Assembly: GCA_020637815.1 (NCBI GenBank)
Contig: JACKJS010000001.1
Coordinates: 248,001-312,000, forward strand
Direction of reading: 5' to 3'
DNA length: 64,000 nucleotides
DNA from: Hyphomicrobiaceae bacterium
GTDB lineage: Bacteria; Pseudomonadota; Alphaproteobacteria; Rhizobiales; Methyloligellaceae
The notes under the pieces were generated by a model. The model was not told the DNA's origin. It saw nothing but the letters and a program-made list of their open reading frames with translations, and did no database searches. The translations under genes were made by a program, and so were the position numbers. Below, in pieces: positions 59,860 through 64,000 of the stretch. Each line of letters opens with the position of its first letter. Position 1 is the first letter of the stretch.

Positions 59860-61337
59860 CCGACCTCTGCGAGGAAGGAGAGTTGCTTCTGCTGCGGCGG
59901 ACCTTCCTGGTCGCGAAGCCGGGTCGGGTATTCGCCTGTGAAGCAGTGATCGGTGAATTGGGGATTGTCGTCGTCGCGGCCTTCATAGCCCATGGCGCGA
60001 TAGATGCCGTCGACGGAGATAAAGGCGAGGGAGTCGGCGCCCATGAAGGCGCGCATTTCTTCGAGGGTGCGGTTTGCGGCCAGCAGCTTGGCTCGGTCCG
60101 GCGTGTCGATGCCGTAGAAGTCCGGATGGGTGATCGGCGGGCTCGAAATGCGCATGTGGACTTCTTTGGCGCCGGCCTCGCGCATCATCTGCACGATCTT
60201 TACCGATGTGGTGCCGCGCACCACGCTATCGTCGATCAAGATGATGCACTTGCCCTTCACTTGGAGCTGATTGGCGCTGTGTTTCAGTTTTACGCCGAGC
60301 TGCCGGATTTGCTGTTCGGGTTCGATGAAGGTCCGGCCCACATAGTGGTTGCGGATGATGCCGTACTCGAAGGGTAGTCCGGATTCTTGTGCGTAGCCGA
60401 TCGCCGCGGGCACGCCGCTATCGGGAATCGGAACGACCATGTCGGCATCGGCCGGGGCTTCCAGCGCCAATTGGCGGCCCATGGCCTTACGGACATCGTA
60501 GACCGAGCGGCCCTCGATGATGGAATCCGGTCGAGCGAAATAGATGTACTCGAAGATGCAGAGCCGCGGCGGATGCTTCGGGACGAAGCGGTGGCTTTCG
60601 ATTCCGTCCCGCGTGGCGATGATTACTTCGCCGTTCTCGACCTCGCGTACGAACTCGGCGCCGATGATGTCGAGCGCGCAGGATTCCGAAGCCAAAACCC
60701 AGGCGTCCCCGAGACGGCCGAGCACGAGAGGGCGGATGCCGAAGGGATCGCGGGCACCGATCAGTTTCTTGTTGGTCATGCCAACGAAGGCATAGGCCCC
60801 TTCGACCTGCAGCAGCGCCTCGACAAAGCGTTCGACGAAGTTCCGCTTCTCGCTGCGCGCGACCAGATGCAGAATGACTTCCGTATCGGTCGTCGATTGG
60901 CAAATGGCGCCTTTGCTGATGAGCGATTCCCGCAAGGTCAGTGCATTGGTCAGATTGCCGTTGTGGCAAAGCGCGAAGCCGCCGGATTCGAGATCGACGA
61001 AAAGTGGCTGGACGTTGCGCAGCACCGCATCGCCCGTGGTGGAATAGCGCACATGGCCCACGGCCATGTCGCCTTTCAGACGGTCGATGACGGGGCGCGA
61101 AGTGAAATGGTCGCCGACGAGGCCCATGCGGCGTTCGGTGTGGAAGTGCTCGCCGTCGAAGCTGACGATGCCAGCCGCTTCCTGGCCGCGATGCTGGAGC
61201 GCGTGCAGGCCGAGCGCCGTCAGAGCGGCGGCGTCGGGGTGGTTGAAGATGCCGAAGACTCCGCATTCTTCATGGAGCCGGTCTTCTTCAAGCCATTGGA
61301 GCGCTGGTGTCTGATCGTCTTCGTCTGTCACGGGCAT
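59856..61337 (-). CDS. purF: Amidophosphoribosyltransferase
   Basis: A 493-residue enzyme for the first committed step of purine synthesis (PRPP plus glutamine). A propeptide ends before the nucleophile Cys of LHEECGVFGIFNHPDAAALT. The PRPP loop is KCIILIDDSVVRGTTSVKIV. KRNFVERFVEALLQVEGAYA and CIFEYIYFARPDSIIEGRSV are further signatures. ATG 61337 is chosen; a longer in-frame reading adds 17 residues. cvpA lies upstream on the same strand. Confidence 0.96.
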   Translation of the reverse strand: MPVTDEDDQTPALQWLEEDRLHEECGVFGIFNHPDAAALTALGLHALQHRGQEAAGIVSFDGEHFHTERRMGLVGDHFTSRPVIDRLKGDMAVGHVRYSTTGDAVLRNVQPLFVDLESGGFALCHNGNLTNALTLRESLISKGAICQSTTDTEVILHLVARSEKRNFVERFVEALLQVEGAYAFVGMTNKKLIGARDPFGIRPLVLGRLGDAWVLASESCALDIIGAEFVREVENGEVIIATRDGIESHRFVPKHPPRLCIFEYIYFARPDSIIEGRSVYDVRKAMGRQLALEAPADADMVVPIPDSGVPAAIGYAQESGLPFEYGIIRNHYVGRTFIEPEQQIRQLGVKLKHSANQLQVKGKCIILIDDSVVRGTTSVKIVQMMREAGAKEVHMRISSPPITHPDFYGIDTPDRAKLLAANRTLEEMRAFMGADSLAFISVDGIYRAMGYEGRDDDNPQFTDHCFTGEYPTRLRDQEGPPQQKQLSFLAEVG

Positions 61338-61418
61338 CGGCCTTTCCCAATCAATAGATAGTCGCCCCATCGGAGGCTTCAATGCCACGCAACTGGTTAC
61401 AGCGACGCAAACGCGCCT

Positions 61419-61979
61419 CTAAAGCGGTGCGTCCGGCTGTGCCGGAGCGCTGTCCGGTGCGGCCTCGCCACCTTCGTCGTCGTCCTTGCCGGGCAGATAT
61501 TGCTCAGGATTGGTGGGCAGCAGGGACTCGATAGCCACCTGCGTCCGCTGTAGGATCGGATAGGAGCGCGCATTGCGGACCCACTCCGGCTGGTCTCTGG
61601 CGAGAGCGGTGAAGAGAATGAAGACGATGGCCACGAGCAGGAAGCCGCGGGCCAGGCCGAAGACGAATCCGAGTGAGCGGTCGAGCGCCCCGACACGGCT
61701 GTCCAGCACCTTGTCGGAGATGCGGAAGGTGATGAGGCTCACGATAATCAGCGTGACGATGAACACGGCCGCCGCGAAGGCGATCTGCGCGATGCTCGGA
61801 TTGTCGATATAGGGAGTCAGAACTTCGTAATAGCGTGGGGTGAAATACAGCGCGGCAACGGCCGCCATGGCCCAGGAGAAGATCGAGAGGACCTCACGGG
61901 TGAATCCGCGCACCATCGCGAGGAAGCCCGAGATGAGCATGATGACGATCAAAATGATATCGAGCCAGGAGATTGGCAT
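61419..61979 (-). CDS. cvpA: CvpA family membrane protein
   Basis: A 186-residue inner-membrane protein. Four hydrophobic helices are visible, beginning WLDIILIVIMLISGFLAMVR, then GFTREVLSIFSWAMAAVAAL, and DRSLGFVFGLARGFLLVAIV is the conserved segment. In E. coli cvpA precedes purF and is needed for colicin V export; its basic function is unresolved. The tail (GKDDDEGGEAAPDSAPAQPD) is acidic and disordered. It lies 81 bases upstream of purF. Confidence 0.92.
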   Translation of the reverse strand: MPISWLDIILIVIMLISGFLAMVRGFTREVLSIFSWAMAAVAALYFTPRYYEVLTPYIDNPSIAQIAFAAAVFIVTLIIVSLITFRISDKVLDSRVGALDRSLGFVFGLARGFLLVAIVFILFTALARDQPEWVRNARSYPILQRTQVAIESLLPTNPEQYLPGKDDDEGGEAAPDSAPAQPDAPL

Positions 61980-62100
61980 GAAGCGGAGCTCCCTCAGGCA
62001 GGCGTTTTCAGACTATCACGATTCTCGCGGATGAAGCACAGATGCCCCCCCTTGCGCAATGGTTTGGGGGTAACAACTCGCGGCAAATCCGCACGCCGGT

Positions 62101-63483
62101 TCATCCTTCCGGCATGGCGAACCAGGTCACCAGTTCGTCGAGCTGAGACACCGGGTTGAGGACGATGCCTGGTGCACCGCTTTCGGCAGGGGCCTTGTTC
62201 GCCGGCGCGACGGCCTGAACGAAGCCGAGCTTGGCCGATTCTTTCAAACGCTGGTCCGTGTGGCCGACTGCGCGGACCGCACCCGTCAGGCTGACTTCTC
62301 CGAAATAGACCGTGTCTTCGGGTGCCGCGCGCCCGGTGAAGGAGGAGAGCAGCGCCGCGGCCGCGGCGAGATCGGCGGCGGGCTCGGTCAGCCGCAGTCC
62401 GCCGGCGACGTTGAGATAGACGTCGTGGCCGCCGAGACGCACGCCGCACCGTGCTTCCAGGACGGCGAGGAGCATCGAAAGGCGATTCTGGTCCCACCCG
62501 ACCACGGCGCGGCGCGGTGTGCCGAGCACGCTTTGCGCCACGAGGCCCTGGATTTCGACGAGGATCGGCCGCGTGCCCTCCATGCCGGCAAAGACCGCCG
62601 TTCCGGGCGAGCCCCGATCGGCATCGTTGAGAAAGAGTGCGGACGGGTTGTCCACCTGCCGCAATCCTTCGAGGCGCATCTCGAAGACGCCGATTTCGTC
62701 CGTGGGTCCAAAGCGGTTCTTGACGGCTCGGAGGATGCGGAACTGGTGGCCGCTCAGCCCCTCGAAATAGAGGACGGTGTCGACCATGTGCTCGATCACC
62801 TTCGGCCCTGCAATTTGCCCGTCCTTGGTGACGTGGCCCACGAGCACCAGCGTCGTCCCGCTCGCCTTCGCGTAGCTGATCAGCGCCGCGGAGCAGCCGC
62901 GCAGTTGCGAGATCGTGCCTGGAGCGGATTCGATGCCTTCCGACCATAGCGTTTGTACGGAATCGATCACGACGAGGGCAGGCGGCGGTCCGCTCCCCAA
63001 TGTGGCGATGATATTGGCCACGTTGGTTTCAGTGCCGAGAGCCACCGGCGCGCCGGTAATGCCAAGCCGCGCGGCGCGCATGCGCACTTGTGCCGTGGCT
63101 TCCTCGCCCGAGAGGTAGATGACATTGGCGCCGTCCTGGGCCAGCTCCGCGGCGGCCTGCAGGAGGAGCGTGGACTTGCCGATGCCTGGATCGCCGCCGA
63201 CGAGCACCGCTGCGCCCGGCACCAGGCCCCCGCCCAGCACGCGGTCGAGTTCGGCGATGCCGGTCTTGAGGCGAGGGGCATCCTCCGTCTTGGCATCGAG
63301 CGTCTCGAAGCGCGCCTGGCGGCCCTTGCCGCCTTTGATGGCGACGAGCGCGGGGGTGCCGGCTGGCGTGGCCGCTTCCTCGATGAGGGTGTTCCACTCA
63401 CCGCACGCGGCACATTTCCCAGACCAGCGCGTTGCGACGGCGCCGCAAGATTGGCAGATATAAGCCTTCGATGGTTTCGCCAT
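62101..63483 (-). CDS. radA: DNA repair protein RadA
   Basis: A 460-residue RecA-like protein acting in recombination-intermediate processing. The N-terminal zinc finger has CQSCGAVATRWSGKCAACGE. Walker A is GGDPGIGKSTLLLQ, Walker B VVIDSVQTLWS, and KNRFGPTDEIGVF is the RadA-specific KNRFG motif. The C-terminal third is a Lon-protease-like domain (LNVAGGLRLTEPAADLAAAA). It is followed by cvpA after 121 bases. Confidence 0.97.
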   Translation of the reverse strand: MAKPSKAYICQSCGAVATRWSGKCAACGEWNTLIEEAATPAGTPALVAIKGGKGRQARFETLDAKTEDAPRLKTGIAELDRVLGGGLVPGAAVLVGGDPGIGKSTLLLQAAAELAQDGANVIYLSGEEATAQVRMRAARLGITGAPVALGTETNVANIIATLGSGPPPALVVIDSVQTLWSEGIESAPGTISQLRGCSAALISYAKASGTTLVLVGHVTKDGQIAGPKVIEHMVDTVLYFEGLSGHQFRILRAVKNRFGPTDEIGVFEMRLEGLRQVDNPSALFLNDADRGSPGTAVFAGMEGTRPILVEIQGLVAQSVLGTPRRAVVGWDQNRLSMLLAVLEARCGVRLGGHDVYLNVAGGLRLTEPAADLAAAAALLSSFTGRAAPEDTVYFGEVSLTGAVRAVGHTDQRLKESAKLGFVQAVAPANKAPAESGAPGIVLNPVSQLDELVTWFAMPEG

Positions 63484-63510
63484 ATTCGTCCGCGTTCTGC
63501 GCGCCCGTCC

Positions 63511-64000
63511 TCAACCGCCGATATAACGGCGCGTGGCGCGGGTGCCGAGGCTGGTCAGGACCTCGTAGTCGATTGTTCCAGCCTGGAGGGCCATGGCATG
63601 GGCGCTGACATTGGGGCCGAGGAGTTCAACCCACGCGCCGCGCTGCGCATAGGCGTCCGGTATGTCGGTGACGTCGACGGCAATAAGGTCCATCGACACG
63701 CGGCCGAGAATGGGCGCTGGATAGGGGCCGAGATAGGCCGTCAGCCCTTCTTCGCCATCGCCTGCGGAGAGCGCCCGGAACAGACCGTCGGCGTAACCGG
63801 CAGCGACGATCCCGATCCGCGTCGGCCGCGTCAGCGTCCGGGTCGCGCCGTAGCCGACGCTTTCGCCTTCCGCAGCGGCGCGGGTTTGAAGGATGCGGCC
63901 CATCAAATGCACCACGGACCGGAACGGGACTTCGCCCTGGCGCTGTGGATGGCCGCCATAGAGCGCGATGCCTGGCCTGACGAGGCCGTAGTGATAGCCG
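63511..64000 (-). CDS. alr: Alanine racemase C-terminal part
   Basis: The last ~163 codons of alanine racemase, which makes D-alanine for peptidoglycan; the N-terminal PLP domain lies beyond the window edge. The minus strand begins in YHYGLVRPGIALYGG, the end of the barrel domain. The C-terminal beta domain has GRILQTRAAAEGESVGYGAT and GRVSMDLIAVDVTDIPDAYA, whose Met-Asp region faces the active site. It lies 28 bases upstream of radA. Confidence 0.94.
   Translation of the reverse strand, partial: GYHYGLVRPGIALYGGHPQRQGEVPFRSVVHLMGRILQTRAAAEGESVGYGATRTLTRPTRIGIVAAGYADGLFRALSAGDGEEGLTAYLGPYPAPILGRVSMDLIAVDVTDIPDAYAQRGAWVELLGPNVSAHAMALQAGTIDYEVLTSLGTRATRRYIGG

Noticed and set aside
1..64000. 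CRISPR arrays or prophage genes
   Set aside because: No series of regularly spaced repeats and no phage structural, terminase or integrase genes were seen.

Overview
The window is about 64 kb of dense, GC-rich DNA from an alphaproteobacterium. The gene content (DivK-PleD, EipB, phasin, ClpS-ClpA, pyrB next to a metal-site-less dihydroorotase homologue, plsY-dprA-topA-rnr-rpmG, tmk-holB-metG-tatD, purF-cvpA-radA-alr) points to the order Hyphomicrobiales (Rhizobiales). A member near Hyphomicrobium or Methyloceanibacter is my inference; no 16S or ribosomal operon is present to prove it. Most of the window is housekeeping.

Layout. 1-3.5 kb: end of putA, a VWA-like/DnaJ-domain pair and a SPOR-tailed D-Ala-D-Ala carboxypeptidase. 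3.7-8.1 kb: phasin, clpS-clpA, a HIT hydrolase and dodecin. 8.1-13.8 kb: an acyltransferase, a glycerophosphodiesterase, a RidA protein, eipB, and divK-pleD (cell cycle and c-di-GMP). 14.4-27.7 kb, minus strand: the pyrB - pseudo-pyrC - plsY - dprA - topA - rnr - DUF983 - rpmG series. 28-37.5 kb: DUF5993-DsbB, ruvX, a UPF0173 hydrolase, gatC-gatA-(RidA, chorismate mutase)-gatB, qor, small envelope genes and tRNA-Ser(GCT). 37.5-40.4 kb: hsp20-lon. 40.6-48.8 kb: an accessory envelope/secretion locus. 49-59 kb: rlpA-dacA-tmk-holB-metG, a two-gene accessory cassette, then tatD and a metallo-hydrolase. 59-64 kb: an SDR, purF, cvpA, radA and the end of alr.

Two regions stand out. First, 20324..23272 is a 2,949-bp transposon inserted between topA and dprA. 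It has imperfect terminal inverted repeats (GGTAGTGG...), a perfect 8-bp target duplication (GCGATGGC on both sides), an IS1-like transposase and three cargo genes, including an XRE/ImmA-type metallopeptidase regulator. The transposase is separated from the cargo by a back-to-back pair of repeats resembling the element ends. Second, 40603..48841 on the minus strand encodes a TPR plus outer-membrane beta-barrel protein resembling Slam/type XI secretion translocators. It is followed by two secreted, non-lipidated FecR-domain proteins that share a C-terminal beta-rich domain of about 180 residues but carry different middle regions. Read together they look like a translocator with its own exported cargo; this is inference from architecture.

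A smaller candidate is the pair 55718..57322: a small one-helix membrane protein followed with no intergenic base by an unrecognised HExxH protein. It sits next to a 28-nt fragment of a tRNA-Lys gene. The dihydroorotase homologue next to pyrB lacks the metal-binding histidines and is probably a structural partner of aspartate carbamoyltransferase.
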